A stretch of 40,562 nt of DNA from JAQBZY01 sp038117205 (lineage in GTDB: Bacteria > Pseudomonadota > Alphaproteobacteria > Rhodospirillales > Casp-alpha2), in contig JAYOFL010000033.1 of NCBI GenBank assembly GCA_038117205.1, positions 1-40,562 of the forward strand, read 5' to 3'. A model generated the notes under the pieces. That model was not told where the DNA came from. It was given only the letters and a program-made list of their open reading frames with translations, and ran no database searches. Below are positions 7,767 to 16,083 of the stretch, piece after piece; position 1 is the first letter of the stretch; each line of letters begins with the position of its first letter. Position numbers and translations under genes: made by a program.

Positions 7767-8201
7767 TCAGACCTCTTCCCAAACCTTCTGCTGGAACTCG
7801 AGCTCGCGCTGGAACAGCGCCACCTCGCCGCTGGCGAAGTCGCGCATCGAAATGATGGCGAACCCCAACTCGCCGACGCCGGTGATGACGATATGCCGTA
7901 CGTTATGTTCGAGCATCAGGCGCATCGCCTCGATACCGGCTTCCATGCCGTTGATGGAAACGGGATCGTGACTCATCACCTCGCTTACCGTCGTGACGCG
8001 CGGATCGAGATCGGCGGCGACGACACGCTGCAAGAGATCCCGTTCGGTGAAGATGCCGGCAAGTTCCTTTCCGTCCAGGACGACGATGGCGCCGACGTGC
8101 CGCTCCGCCATGCTTCGCGCGCAATCGCGCACCGAACTGTCCGGAGACGTCCAAAGCAAATCCTGATTCTCGACGATCCGTGAAATACTCCGCCTGGGCA
8201 T
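7767..8201 (-). CDS. CBS-domain pair protein
   Basis: 144 residues made almost entirely of two CBS motifs, roughly 15-65 and 75-130. Tell-tale segments are VGAIVVLDGKELAGIFTERD in the first and VRHIVITGVGELGFAIISMRD in the second. Stand-alone CBS pairs bind adenosine nucleotides such as AMP, ATP or SAM and regulate partner proteins; the partner is unknown here. The ATG is preceded by an excellent AGGAGG ribosome site. A short run of A residues lies just upstream of that site. The gene is divergent from the alpha/beta hydrolase at 8282, so the 80-base gap probably holds both promoters. Confidence 0.9.
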   Translation of the reverse strand: MPRRSISRIVENQDLLWTSPDSSVRDCARSMAERHVGAIVVLDGKELAGIFTERDLLQRVVAADLDPRVTTVSEVMSHDPVSINGMEAGIEAMRLMLEHNVRHIVITGVGELGFAIISMRDFASGEVALFQRELEFQQKVWEEV

Positions 8202-8281
8202 TTCGGCCTCCTTTTTTTCGTAATCGGACTTTTCCAGCCCAACTTATTCGGACATTGTAACCGCCTGCTCTTCTCCCTCAG

Positions 8282-9166
8282 ATGACCCAGATCAATAGAA
8301 TGAACGAAGTGAATACCGACCCGAAAGCGGTCCTGGCCCGCCTGTCGGCCTCCGCCGAGATCGTCGAAACGCCCTGCGCCGACGGCCAAATGGTCTGGCA
8401 GCGGTGGCCGGTGGCGCCCGGCGCGACGGGTGCGCCCCTGGTTCTCTTGCACGGCGGCTTCGGTTCGTGGACGCATTGGATCGCCAATATCCGGGAACTT
8501 TCGAAGGACCGCCCGGTCGTCACCGCCGATCTGCCGGGGCTCGGCGATTCAGCCGACGCGCCGGAGCCGTTGTCGCCGGACGGCATCGCCGCCGTCGTCA
8601 ACGGCGGGCTCGACGCCGTGCTCGGTTCGGGTACCCGCTTCGATCTCGCCGGCTTCAGTTTCGGCGGGCTGATAGGTTCGCGGGTCGCCGCCATGGCCGG
8701 CGACCGCTGCCGCACCTTCGTCGCCGTCGGTGCGAGTGGCTTTCAGGGACTGCATGTCCGAGTCCTCGGCATCCGTGTGCCGGACCCAGCCCTGCCGGAC
8801 GCGGAAATCGACGCCATCCAACACGAGAACCTGAAAATCCTGATGTTGTGGGACGAGAGCAAGATCGACCCGCTCGCCATCCTGACGCACCGTCTCAACG
8901 TCGCCCGCTCGCGGGTGCGGAGCCGGCCCATGTCGCTGTCGAACGCGCTCGTAGAGGCCCTGCCGAACATTCGGGCCCGCATCGCCGGCATCTGGGGCGT
9001 GCACGACGCCACCGGCGGCGGACGGGAAGGGATCGAGAAGCGGCGCGACGTGTTCCGGGCGCATCAGCCGGACGCGCCGTTCGAAATCGTCGAGGATGCC
9101 GGCCACTGGGTGATGTACGAGCGGCCGGACGTCTTCCACGCCGCGCTCAGGCGCGTCCTCGCCTAG
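8282..9166 (+). CDS. alpha/beta hydrolase
   Basis: 294 residues; the start could also be the methionine at 8300. The oxyanion-hole motif LLHGGFGSW is near residue 56, the nucleophile elbow GFSFGG carries S126, and the catalytic histidine is H275 in DAGHWVMYERP. The DLPGLGDSA strand is typical of the hydrolase group that includes esterases, meta-cleavage product hydrolases and lactonases. Substrate is unknown. Its stop codon TAG shares bases with the stop of the convergent gene through a palindromic CTAG at 9163-9166. Confidence 0.88.
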   Translation: MTQINRMNEVNTDPKAVLARLSASAEIVETPCADGQMVWQRWPVAPGATGAPLVLLHGGFGSWTHWIANIRELSKDRPVVTADLPGLGDSADAPEPLSPDGIAAVVNGGLDAVLGSGTRFDLAGFSFGGLIGSRVAAMAGDRCRTFVAVGASGFQGLHVRVLGIRVPDPALPDAEIDAIQHENLKILMLWDESKIDPLAILTHRLNVARSRVRSRPMSLSNALVEALPNIRARIAGIWGVHDATGGGREGIEKRRDVFRAHQPDAPFEIVEDAGHWVMYERPDVFHAALRRVLA

Positions 9167-9438
9167 GACTTCTTCCGGCGCTGCCGTTCCGCGAGCTTGC
9201 GCCGGACCCAGGCTTCCGCTTCGTCTTGCCAGCGGGCCGCCTTCGGGAACCGTTTCCGGACCCGCATCTTCAAAAGCCGCGCGCGCGGTGAGACCAGGGA
9301 CAGCAGGTAAAACCCGACCATAAGGAACAGCACGCCCTGCAGGATCGGCAGGAACAACCCGAGCACGCCGAGGATGACGAACATCCAGCCGGCGGCGAGA
9401 ATCAGCGTTCTATAACGTTGGCGGAGCGCGGGGTCCAT
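9163..9438 (-). CDS. small inner-membrane protein, PGPGW/DUF454-like
   Basis: 91 residues with two closely spaced membrane helices (about 12-30 and 33-50). The helix pair GWMFVILGVLGLFLPILQG and FLMVGFYLLSLVS resembles the PGPGW/YbaN type of putative transmembrane proteins. A strongly basic C-terminal tail, ending RRKLAERQRRKKS, should lie in the cytoplasm. Function is unknown. Family assignment is by pattern only. The stop codon overlaps that of the convergent hydrolase. Confidence 0.72.
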   Translation of the reverse strand: MDPALRQRYRTLILAAGWMFVILGVLGLFLPILQGVLFLMVGFYLLSLVSPRARLLKMRVRKRFPKAARWQDEAEAWVRRKLAERQRRKKS

Positions 9439-9475
9439 GCGGTTCCTGGCCGGAATTCCGGCGGTTCGGAAACCT

Positions 9476-10216
9476 CTATCTGTTGACGTTCGCGAAGACG
9501 ATCAACGACACGCCGGACAGCATCAGGACGACCAGCACCAGCCGGTCGAAGCCGTGATCGCCGAGCCGGCCGTATATCCTGCGGCCGATCCAGGCGCCGG
9601 CCACCGTTCCCGGCAGCGCGATCAACGTCAGCCATCCGACGTCGCGCGTGATGTAGCCACCGATGGCCTGGCTTACAAGCGCCACCGACAGGATCGTTGT
9701 GTTGAAGGCCTGGAAGACGCCGCGCCGCTCGTCCTTGCCCCAGCCGCGGAGACCGGCCCAGATCGTCGGCAGCGGCCCGGAGAGGCCGGCGAGGCCGCCG
9801 AGCACGCCGGCGAACAGCCCGATGGCACCGTCGGCGATGCGCCCTCCGCCGGCGACGCGGAACGCCTTGCGGCCGATCAGCATGTAGCTGCAATAGACGA
9901 CCAGGAAGACGCCGATCATGGTCTTGAACGTGGCGATGGCGATCAGCGGCAGGATCAGGGTGCCGACCGGCACGCCGGCCAACCCGCCGACGATGAACGG
10001 CATCACGCGACGCCAGAAAATGGCGTGCCAGATGCCGGGCAGCGTCTGGATCTGGGCGATGATCGAGCACGTGACGACAAGCGGCGCGGCGACCACCGGC
10101 GGCACCACGTACAGCCAGAACGACAGCGCCGTCAGGCCGGTCCCGAAGCCGGTGAGACCGCTGACGAAACCGCCGGCGAAAGCGCCCGCGAGGACCATGA
10201 TTTCGAGGATTTCCAT
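9476..10216 (-). CDS. TauE/SafE-family permease
   Basis: 246 residues, almost all hydrophobic, with about seven to eight membrane helices. The N-terminal GGFVSGLTGFGTGLTAL repeat and the later FAGVLGGLAGLSGPLP repeat are the paired glycine-rich motifs of the TauE/SafE (DUF81) family. Members export sulfite, sulfoacetate or other small organic anions. It is the last gene of an apparent three-gene operon behind an amidohydrolase and a dehydrogenase (gap of 21 bases), so it may move a substrate or product of that pathway. Actual cargo cannot be read from the sequence. Confidence 0.88.
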   Translation of the reverse strand: MEILEIMVLAGAFAGGFVSGLTGFGTGLTALSFWLYVVPPVVAAPLVVTCSIIAQIQTLPGIWHAIFWRRVMPFIVGGLAGVPVGTLILPLIAIATFKTMIGVFLVVYCSYMLIGRKAFRVAGGGRIADGAIGLFAGVLGGLAGLSGPLPTIWAGLRGWGKDERRGVFQAFNTTILSVALVSQAIGGYITRDVGWLTLIALPGTVAGAWIGRRIYGRLGDHGFDRLVLVVLMLSGVSLIVFANVNR

Positions 10217-10237
10217 GCCGGGGATTCCGTCCGTCGG

Positions 10238-11128
10238 TCAGCCGCCCCGCTTGGCGAGGGTTTCGGCGTAGACGCGGACACTGTCCTCCATGGTGCGGCT
10301 GAGATCGAGCGTTTCTCGGGTCTCGACGGCGAACGGCGTCTCGTCCAAAAGCTCGAATATCCAAGCCGCGCCGTCGTGAAAGTCGCCGGTGACGCCGGCC
10401 TGGCGGAAGGTCTTGGCGATTTCCTGCATCTCGCCGACCCAACGGCCCGAATCCGCCGGCAGGAACGGCACCTTGCCACGCATGCCGGCGAGGGTCTTCT
10501 CCTGCGAGTCGGCGAATTCCTCGATCAACGCTTCCGAGAGACCCATGCGCTCCGCCGTCAGCAATACGCTGGTCCAGAGCGTCCACGTCCCCTTGGTGAC
10601 GGCGGCATAGACCATCTTCATGCCGGATGCCCGGCCGATTTCCTGGCCGAGGTCGAGCACCTCGATCCCCTTGCCGTCGAGCGCACGCATCGGTGCCGTG
10701 TCGGGGCCGGAGACGTAGAAGCGCGTCTTGGTGCCCTTGCCCGGCGCGAGCCCGATGATGCCGGCGTCGATCACCGGCGCGCTGGCGGCGCCGACGATAT
10801 CGGCGACCTCGCGGACGGTGCCCGGCGAGACGGCGTTGCAGTCGACGTAAATCGGCTTTTCGCCGGTCTTCTTCATGGCGGCGGCGATGTCGCCGACGAG
10901 CGTCGTCGCGGCGGCCGGCGGCAGGATCGACAGGATCATGTCGGCTTCCGTGACCAGCGTTTCGTAGTCGGCGACGTCGCGGATGTTGCCGGCTTCCGCC
11001 AGCTTGCGGGATCGGCCGGTGCGGCCTTTCAGGCAGGTCAGCACGTCGTGCCCGTGTTCGCCGAGTGCGCGGCCGACGGCGTGGCCCATGTCGCCGGGCA
11101 TCATGATGGCGATGGTCGCGAGGGTCAT
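10238..11128 (-). CDS. NAD(P)-dependent oxidoreductase, 3-hydroxyisobutyrate dehydrogenase type with DUF1932-like C-terminus
   Basis: 296 residues. The N-terminal Rossmann domain carries MMPGDMGHAVGRAL in place of the usual GxGxMG and the strand ILSILPPAAA, typical of beta-hydroxyacid dehydrogenases. The catalytic-loop region VDCNAVSPGTV matches the substrate-binding loop, and K191 in SGMKMVYAAVTKG is at the usual lysine position. The C-terminal helical region, with LLTAERMGLSEAL, is like the DUF1932 domain. It probably oxidises a small hydroxy acid. Gaps to the upstream amidohydrolase (28 bases) and the downstream permease (21 bases) indicate one operon. Confidence 0.85.
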   Translation of the reverse strand: MTLATIAIMMPGDMGHAVGRALGEHGHDVLTCLKGRTGRSRKLAEAGNIRDVADYETLVTEADMILSILPPAAATTLVGDIAAAMKKTGEKPIYVDCNAVSPGTVREVADIVGAASAPVIDAGIIGLAPGKGTKTRFYVSGPDTAPMRALDGKGIEVLDLGQEIGRASGMKMVYAAVTKGTWTLWTSVLLTAERMGLSEALIEEFADSQEKTLAGMRGKVPFLPADSGRWVGEMQEIAKTFRQAGVTGDFHDGAAWIFELLDETPFAVETRETLDLSRTMEDSVRVYAETLAKRGG

Positions 11129-11156
11129 GTGGGTTTCTCCGGTGTGGCGTCCGGTC

Positions 11157-12839
11157 TCAGGCGGTGAACTCGGTGAGCAGGCGTCCCGGCCGGGCTTTGT
11201 CGTCGATCATACCGGAGGCGTCGGCGACCTTGCACCCGTTGATCCAGGCGCCGTGCACGCCGACGGCGTCGGTGGTCAGGCGGTGCGCGCCGGCCGGCAG
11301 ATCGAACACGCGGCGTTTCTGCCCGCGCCCGACCGTTTTGGGATCGAACAGCATCAAATCTGCCGCATGACCTTCCTGGATCAGGCCGCGCCCGGGAATG
11401 CGGTAGATGCCGGCGGGCTTGCCGGTGAGTTCATGCACCGCCGCCTGCATGGTCATCTTGCCGAGATCGCGCGACCAGTGGCCGAGCAGGTGCAGACCGA
11501 ACCCGGCGTCGCAGAAGAATGTCAGGTGGGCGCCGGCATCCGACAACGCCACCGAGGCGACCGGATCGGTCAGCATGCGGCCGACCGCGTCCTCGTCGGA
11601 ATTCAGCAGCACGGCGGTGAAGACCGTCGCCAGGTCTTCGTCGAGCGCGAGGTCGATCATGAAATCGAGCGGATGCACGCCCGCTTCCGCCGCCAGTTCG
11701 TCGAGCGTGCGATGTTCGAGGTGACGGTTCCGCTCCTCGGCCGCTTCCGTGACCTCGATCTTGTTCCATTCGCCGTTGAAGAGGCGCACGCCGGCCGGGC
11801 GGTCGAGTTCGTCCTTCACCGCCTGACGGAAATCCGGCTCCCCGAGGCGGCGACGCAGCGCGTCCGGCGCCAACTTCATCAGCGGTTGCCAGCTTTCGAA
11901 GCCCTCGACCGGATACGGCGACTTGAGGGTGAAGTCCATGGTGAGGGGACAGCACGACACCTGCCCCCAAAGCTCGCGCCCGCGCGTCCGGGCGTCGGCG
12001 ATCTGGCGGAGGTCCTTGAAGGTGCCGTCCGGGTTGGTCGAGTTGTGCAAAAGCGCGGCGATCATCACCGGCCGGCCGGTCTCAGCGGCGAGCGCCTCCA
12101 GATACGGCACGTCGGTGCGGTTGCCCTTGGTCAGCATGAAGACGCCGCGGCCCGACTTCGCCATGGCGCCGACCAGCGCGTAGAGCTCCTTGTCGTCGGC
12201 GAGGCGGGACGGCATCGGCACGCCGCCCCAGCCGTTGTGCTGCGGCGCGGTCGAGGTCGCGAAGCCGACGGCGCCGGCGGCCATGCCGTCGGCGACGATC
12301 TTGGTCATCCTGCTGATTTCTTCGTCGTTGGCGGCCCGTTCGGTCGCCGCCTTGCCCATGACGTAGGTGCGGATGGAGCTGTGGCCGAGGAAGCACGCCA
12401 CGTTCGGCACCGTGCCGCGCTTGGCAAGGCTGCCCATGTATTCCGGTACGCTCTCGAAATTCCAGTCGATGCCGGCGCGAAGCGAGTCGAGCGACATGCC
12501 CTCGACCTGAGTCAGGTTCTTCATGACGAGGTCGCGGTCATCTTCCCGGCAGGGTGCGATGGTGAAGCCGCAGTTACCGATGACGACGGTGGTCACGCCG
12601 AGCGCCGGAGAGGGCCTGAGCGCCGGGTCCCACGTGATCTGTGCATCGAAGTGGGTATGGCTGTCGATGATGCCCGGCATCAGGGCAAGCCCGGCGGCGT
12701 CTATGATCTCCGCGCCGTTCGCATCCAGGTTCTTGCCGACAGCGGCGATCCTGCCGTCCTTCACGGCGACGTCCATGCCGTCGACGGGGTCGGCGCCGGA
12801 GCCGTCGAACAGTCGGGCGCCCTTGATCACGAAATCCAT
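11157..12839 (-). CDS. N-acyl-D-amino-acid deacylase-type amidohydrolase
   Basis: 560 residues from the ATG at 12839, chosen because GGAGG sits five bases before it; an ATG 19 codons further upstream lacks this. The protein is a metal-dependent TIM-barrel amidohydrolase of the D-aminoacylase group, which removes acyl groups from N-acyl-D-amino acids. The SHTHFDAQITWDP metal motif, the VVIGNCGFTIAPC strand with the metal cysteine typical of D-aminoacylases, and the C-terminal LSDAGAHLTFFCDAG segment are visible. The small beta domain is formed by both ends, with DLMLFDPKTV near the C-terminus. First gene of the operon with the dehydrogenase and TauE-type permease. Confidence 0.9.
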   Translation of the reverse strand: MDFVIKGARLFDGSGADPVDGMDVAVKDGRIAAVGKNLDANGAEIIDAAGLALMPGIIDSHTHFDAQITWDPALRPSPALGVTTVVIGNCGFTIAPCREDDRDLVMKNLTQVEGMSLDSLRAGIDWNFESVPEYMGSLAKRGTVPNVACFLGHSSIRTYVMGKAATERAANDEEISRMTKIVADGMAAGAVGFATSTAPQHNGWGGVPMPSRLADDKELYALVGAMAKSGRGVFMLTKGNRTDVPYLEALAAETGRPVMIAALLHNSTNPDGTFKDLRQIADARTRGRELWGQVSCCPLTMDFTLKSPYPVEGFESWQPLMKLAPDALRRRLGEPDFRQAVKDELDRPAGVRLFNGEWNKIEVTEAAEERNRHLEHRTLDELAAEAGVHPLDFMIDLALDEDLATVFTAVLLNSDEDAVGRMLTDPVASVALSDAGAHLTFFCDAGFGLHLLGHWSRDLGKMTMQAAVHELTGKPAGIYRIPGRGLIQEGHAADLMLFDPKTVGRGQKRRVFDLPAGAHRLTTDAVGVHGAWINGCKVADASGMIDDKARPGRLLTEFTA

Positions 12840-12922
12840 CTCGTCCTCCGGGAGTTTTACCGTCGGGACGTTAGCAAGCGTCCGCCGGGCGGTCACGTCC
12901 GCTTAGCGGCGAAATGACTGCC

Positions 12923-13043
12923 ATTTCGAACCTCATCCTGAGGGCGCCACGGCTCTCGCCCTTCGAGACGGCCGCCATGGGAAAACCATGGCGGCCTCCT
13001 CAGGGTGAGGATCGTGGCGCGTCTCGAAGGAGGGGTTCGAAAT
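12923..13043. repeat. composite intergenic palindromic element
   Basis: The gap between the amidohydrolase and the P-type ATPase gene is filled by interleaved inverted repeats. ATTTCGAACC (12923-12932) pairs with GGTTCGAAAT (13034-13043). CCTCATCCTGAGG pairs with CCTCAGGGTGAGG, and each is itself a small hairpin. GCGCCACG pairs with CGTGGCGC, and CCTTCGAGAC with GTCTCGAAGG. The centre is an 11-bp stem GGCCGCCATGG / CCATGGCGGCC with a five-base loop. The CTCATCCTGAGG/TTCGAGAC motif type is common between genes in alphaproteobacteria. Confidence 0.85.
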
Positions 13044-13053
13044 ATGCATCCTT

Positions 13054-15720
13054 CTAGCGGCGCAAGCCGCGCATGATGAGCTTGCGGATCTCTTCGATGA
13101 CGACGATTCCGGCGGCGACGGCGGCGGCGATCAGCCAGTCCGAGAGGGCGAGCGGCGTCGTGTGCATGATCCGTTGTGCCGGCGGCCACTGCACGGCGAC
13201 GACCTGCAAGGCGACGACGCAGGCCAGGGACATCAGCAGGGTCCGGTTGGCGAGGGTGTCGGCGGAAAAGACGCTGCGCCGCTCGCTCCTGGCGTTCAGT
13301 GCATTGAAGACCTGGAACAGCACGAAGGTCGTGAAGGCGAGGGTGGCGCCGTGACCCGGAACGGCGCCGTCGCCGGCCAGCACGAAGACGCCGAGGGTGC
13401 CGGTGGCCATGACCGCGCCGAGGTAGAACAGGATACCGAGACGGCCGGGCGAGAGAATTTCCGCCGCCGCCGCGCGGGGCCGTTCCATCATGCGCCCGCG
13501 CGTCGCCGGATCGACGCCGAGCGCCATTGCCGGCGGCCCGTCCATGATGACGTTGACCCAAAGCAGTTGCACCGGCGTGAAGGGGGCGGCGAGGCCCAGC
13601 ACCGTCGCCGCGAACACGGTCAACAGCGCGCCGAGATTGGTGGACAGTTGGTAGCGCACGAACTTGACGATGTTGGCGTAGATGGTGCGGCCTTCCTCGA
13701 CGGCGGCGACGATGGTCGCGAAGTTGTCGTCGGTCAGCACCATGTTGGCGGCCTCCTTGCTGACCTCGGTCCCCGATCGCCCCATGGCGGTGCCGATGTC
13801 GGCGCTTTTCAACGCCGGCGCGTCGTTGACGCCGTCGCCTGTCATGGCGACGACGTGGCCGGTCTTGCGCAGCGCCTCGACAATCTTGAGCTTGGTTTCC
13901 GGGCGGACGCGGGCGAAGACGGAGATGCCGTCGATGCGGCCGGCCAGCGCGTCGTCCGGCATGTCGTCGACGTCGGCGCCGAGCACGGCCTCGCCGTCGA
14001 GCTTCAGGGTGCGGCCGACGGACCTGGCCGTCGCCAAGTGGTCGCCGGTGATTATCTTCACGGAAATGCCGGCGCGGCGGCAGGTGTCGACGGCGTCGAG
14101 CACCTCGGGGCGGACTGGGTCCTCCATGCCGACTAGGCCTAGGAAGGTGAGATCGGAAACGAGATCGAAGACCTCGGCCGCCGCCTCGAATTCTTCCTTG
14201 CCGACGCGGCGCTCGGCGACGCCGATGACGCGAAGCGCGTCCGCCGCCAATTCCTCGACATGGTCCTCGATGTGCACGCGGTCCGCGTCCGTCATCATGA
14301 CGTCGCCGTTCGGGCCCGCGATGCGGCTCGCCAGATTGGCGATCACGTCGGGCGCGCCCTTGACGGCGATCAGCACGCCGTTGCCGTCCGGATGCGCCGT
14401 CGCCATGAAACGATAGGCGGCGTCGAACGGCACCTCGCCGATGCGCGGCTTGTCGGCCAAATGCCGTTCCTCGATGCCGCCCTTGGCGGCGAGCGCGATC
14501 AGCGCCGCCTCGGTCGGGTCGCCGGCGGCTTTGCCGGCGGTGAGCCGAGCGTCGTTGCAGAGCCGGACGGCCATGAGAGCCCGCGCCAGCACCGGGTCGT
14601 CAGCCGGCGCGGCGATCTGGCCGCCTTCGGCGTAGCCGCTGCCGGTGACGTTAAACCGTTCGCCGCCGAGAACGACGGCGCGGGCCGTCATCTCGTTCAT
14701 GGTCAACGTGCCGGTCTTGTCGGAACAGACGACGGTGGCGCAGCCGAGCGTCTCGACGGCGGAAAGCCGCTTCACGATGGCGCCGCGTTTGGCGAGCCGG
14801 TTCATGCCGATGGCCAACGTCACCGTGACGACGGCGGGCAGGCCCTCCGGCACGGCGGCGACGGCAAGCGTGATGGCGAGCAGCAGGGCTTCCAGGGGCG
14901 GCGCGCCGCGCAGCAGCGAAATCGCCAGAATGAGTGCGGTGGCGGCGAGCGCGACGACGGCGAGACGTTTGCCGAGGCGGTCCAACTGCCGCTGCAGCGG
15001 CGTCGCGCTCTCTTCCGCCACGTGCAGCATTTCCGCGATGCGGCCGACTTCGGTTTCCGCCCCCGTCGCGGTGACGACGAAGACTCCTCGGCCGCGCGTC
15101 GCGACGGTGTTCATGAACACCATGCCGAGCCGGTCGCCGAGCGGCGCGTCGGCGGCGACCCGGGCGGCGGCGTCCTTGACGACGGGAACCGACTCGCCCG
15201 TCAGCACCGACTCGTCGGCGCTGAGCAGGTGATGCTCGATCAGCCGTCCGTCCGCCGCGATGCGATCGCCGGCCTCGATCAGGACGATGTCGCCCGGCAC
15301 CACGTCCGCCGTCGCGATGTCGGCGACGCCGTCCGGCCGGCGCACGCGGCACCGTTCCGCCAGCATGCCGCGCAGCGCCGCCAGGGATTTTTCGGCGCGT
15401 TGCTCCTGCACGAAACCGAGGACGCCGTTCAGCACCAGGACGAACAGGATGGCGATGGAATCCGAAGTGTCGCCGATGAAGTAGGCGACGACGGCGGCGA
15501 CCAGCAGGATCGCCGGCAGGGCGCCAGCGAACTGGCGCAGGAACACGGCCCAGAGCGGGATCGGGTCCGGCTCCTTGAGGCGGTTACCGCCGGTCGCGGC
15601 GCGCCGCCTGCCGGCTTCCGCCTCGTCGAGACCCCGCGCCGGATCGACGCCCAGCGCCGTCAGCGCGGCCTCGGCGGTCTCGGCGTGCCAGTCCGGCCGC
15701 GTGGTGATCGGGTCGGTCAA
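13054..15720 (-). CDS. P-type Ca2+ ATPase (P2, PMCA-like)
   Basis: 888 residues with the whole P2-ATPase architecture: cation-ATPase N domain, actuator domain with the VLTGESVPV motif, membrane helix 4 with VPEGLP, phosphorylation motif CSDKTGTLT (D334), a TGDHLATARS hinge motif, the MTGDGVNDAPALK motif, and C-terminal membrane helices. Calcium-site residues of site II (Glu of PEGLP, Asn and Asp of LWVNVIMDG) are kept. In helix 5 the SERCA site-I glutamate is replaced by Ala (NLGALLTV) and the Thr of helix 6 by Met. This suggests a single-ion pump like PMCA, exporting Ca2+ or a similar cation across the inner membrane. It starts 12 bases after the SelW-like gene. Confidence 0.93.
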   Translation of the reverse strand: MTDPITTRPDWHAETAEAALTALGVDPARGLDEAEAGRRRAATGGNRLKEPDPIPLWAVFLRQFAGALPAILLVAAVVAYFIGDTSDSIAILFVLVLNGVLGFVQEQRAEKSLAALRGMLAERCRVRRPDGVADIATADVVPGDIVLIEAGDRIAADGRLIEHHLLSADESVLTGESVPVVKDAAARVAADAPLGDRLGMVFMNTVATRGRGVFVVTATGAETEVGRIAEMLHVAEESATPLQRQLDRLGKRLAVVALAATALILAISLLRGAPPLEALLLAITLAVAAVPEGLPAVVTVTLAIGMNRLAKRGAIVKRLSAVETLGCATVVCSDKTGTLTMNEMTARAVVLGGERFNVTGSGYAEGGQIAAPADDPVLARALMAVRLCNDARLTAGKAAGDPTEAALIALAAKGGIEERHLADKPRIGEVPFDAAYRFMATAHPDGNGVLIAVKGAPDVIANLASRIAGPNGDVMMTDADRVHIEDHVEELAADALRVIGVAERRVGKEEFEAAAEVFDLVSDLTFLGLVGMEDPVRPEVLDAVDTCRRAGISVKIITGDHLATARSVGRTLKLDGEAVLGADVDDMPDDALAGRIDGISVFARVRPETKLKIVEALRKTGHVVAMTGDGVNDAPALKSADIGTAMGRSGTEVSKEAANMVLTDDNFATIVAAVEEGRTIYANIVKFVRYQLSTNLGALLTVFAATVLGLAAPFTPVQLLWVNVIMDGPPAMALGVDPATRGRMMERPRAAAAEILSPGRLGILFYLGAVMATGTLGVFVLAGDGAVPGHGATLAFTTFVLFQVFNALNARSERRSVFSADTLANRTLLMSLACVVALQVVAVQWPPAQRIMHTTPLALSDWLIAAAVAAGIVVIEEIRKLIMRGLRR

Positions 15721-15732
15721 CGGCGCCTCGCG

Positions 15733-16014
15733 TCAGGGTTTGTCCGAGTGGCCCAGGTCCTTGTCGGGCGCGATGCGGTCGCGGAGCAACTGCTTCAGTT
15801 CCTTGGATTCCGGAAACCGGCCGGCGGCCTTGCGGTCGAACAGGACATCGCCGCTCGCCATCTGCACGCGGAAAACGCCGCCCTCGTCCGGCACCAGCGT
15901 CAGGCCGGCCAGGTCGTCGGCGAAGGTGAACAACAGTTCCTGTGCCATCCAGGTGGCGCGCAGCACGAACCGGCAGGTGCGGCAATAATGGATTTCGACG
16001 ACGGGTTTCGGCAT
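15733..16014 (-). CDS. SelT/SelW/SelH-family (Rdx) redox protein, cysteine form
   Basis: 93 residues of the Rdx thioredoxin-like family. The redox motif CRTC (C11, C14) sits right after the first strand VVEIHY, with Cys where selenoprotein members have Sec. RATWMAQELLFTF, the DEGGVFRVQM strand, the DRKAAGRFPESKELKQ segment and the DLGHSD end match bacterial SelW-like proteins. The role is thought to be thiol redox; substrates are unknown. It is only 12 bases upstream of the calcium-pump gene on the same strand, suggesting cotranscription and perhaps functional connection (inference). Confidence 0.88.
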   Translation of the reverse strand: MPKPVVEIHYCRTCRFVLRATWMAQELLFTFADDLAGLTLVPDEGGVFRVQMASGDVLFDRKAAGRFPESKELKQLLRDRIAPDKDLGHSDKP

Positions 16015-16083
16015 GGCGAGGTCTCCTCGGCGGGGAATTGTCCCCGATGCTAGCGGGGCGGGCGGGCGTAGGAAAGTTGCTCG

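Noticed and set aside
8202..8281. Poly-T/A tract near 8211-8218 as a terminator
   Set aside because: No stem next to it; it lies just upstream of the AGGAGG of the CBS gene and belongs to its leader.
9437..12917. Two very long plus-strand open frames opposite the permease, dehydrogenase and amidohydrolase
   Set aside because: Compositionally biased (Asp/His/Arg/Gly-rich) mirror frames without motifs; the minus-strand genes carry clear family signatures and ribosome sites.
15733..16014. Selenoprotein with a UGA-coded Sec
   Set aside because: The redox motif has two ordinary Cys codons; no in-frame TGA or SECIS-like need.
14260..16053. 597-codon plus-strand frame opposite the P-type ATPase
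   Set aside because: Antisense shadow; the ATPase has all P-type motifs.
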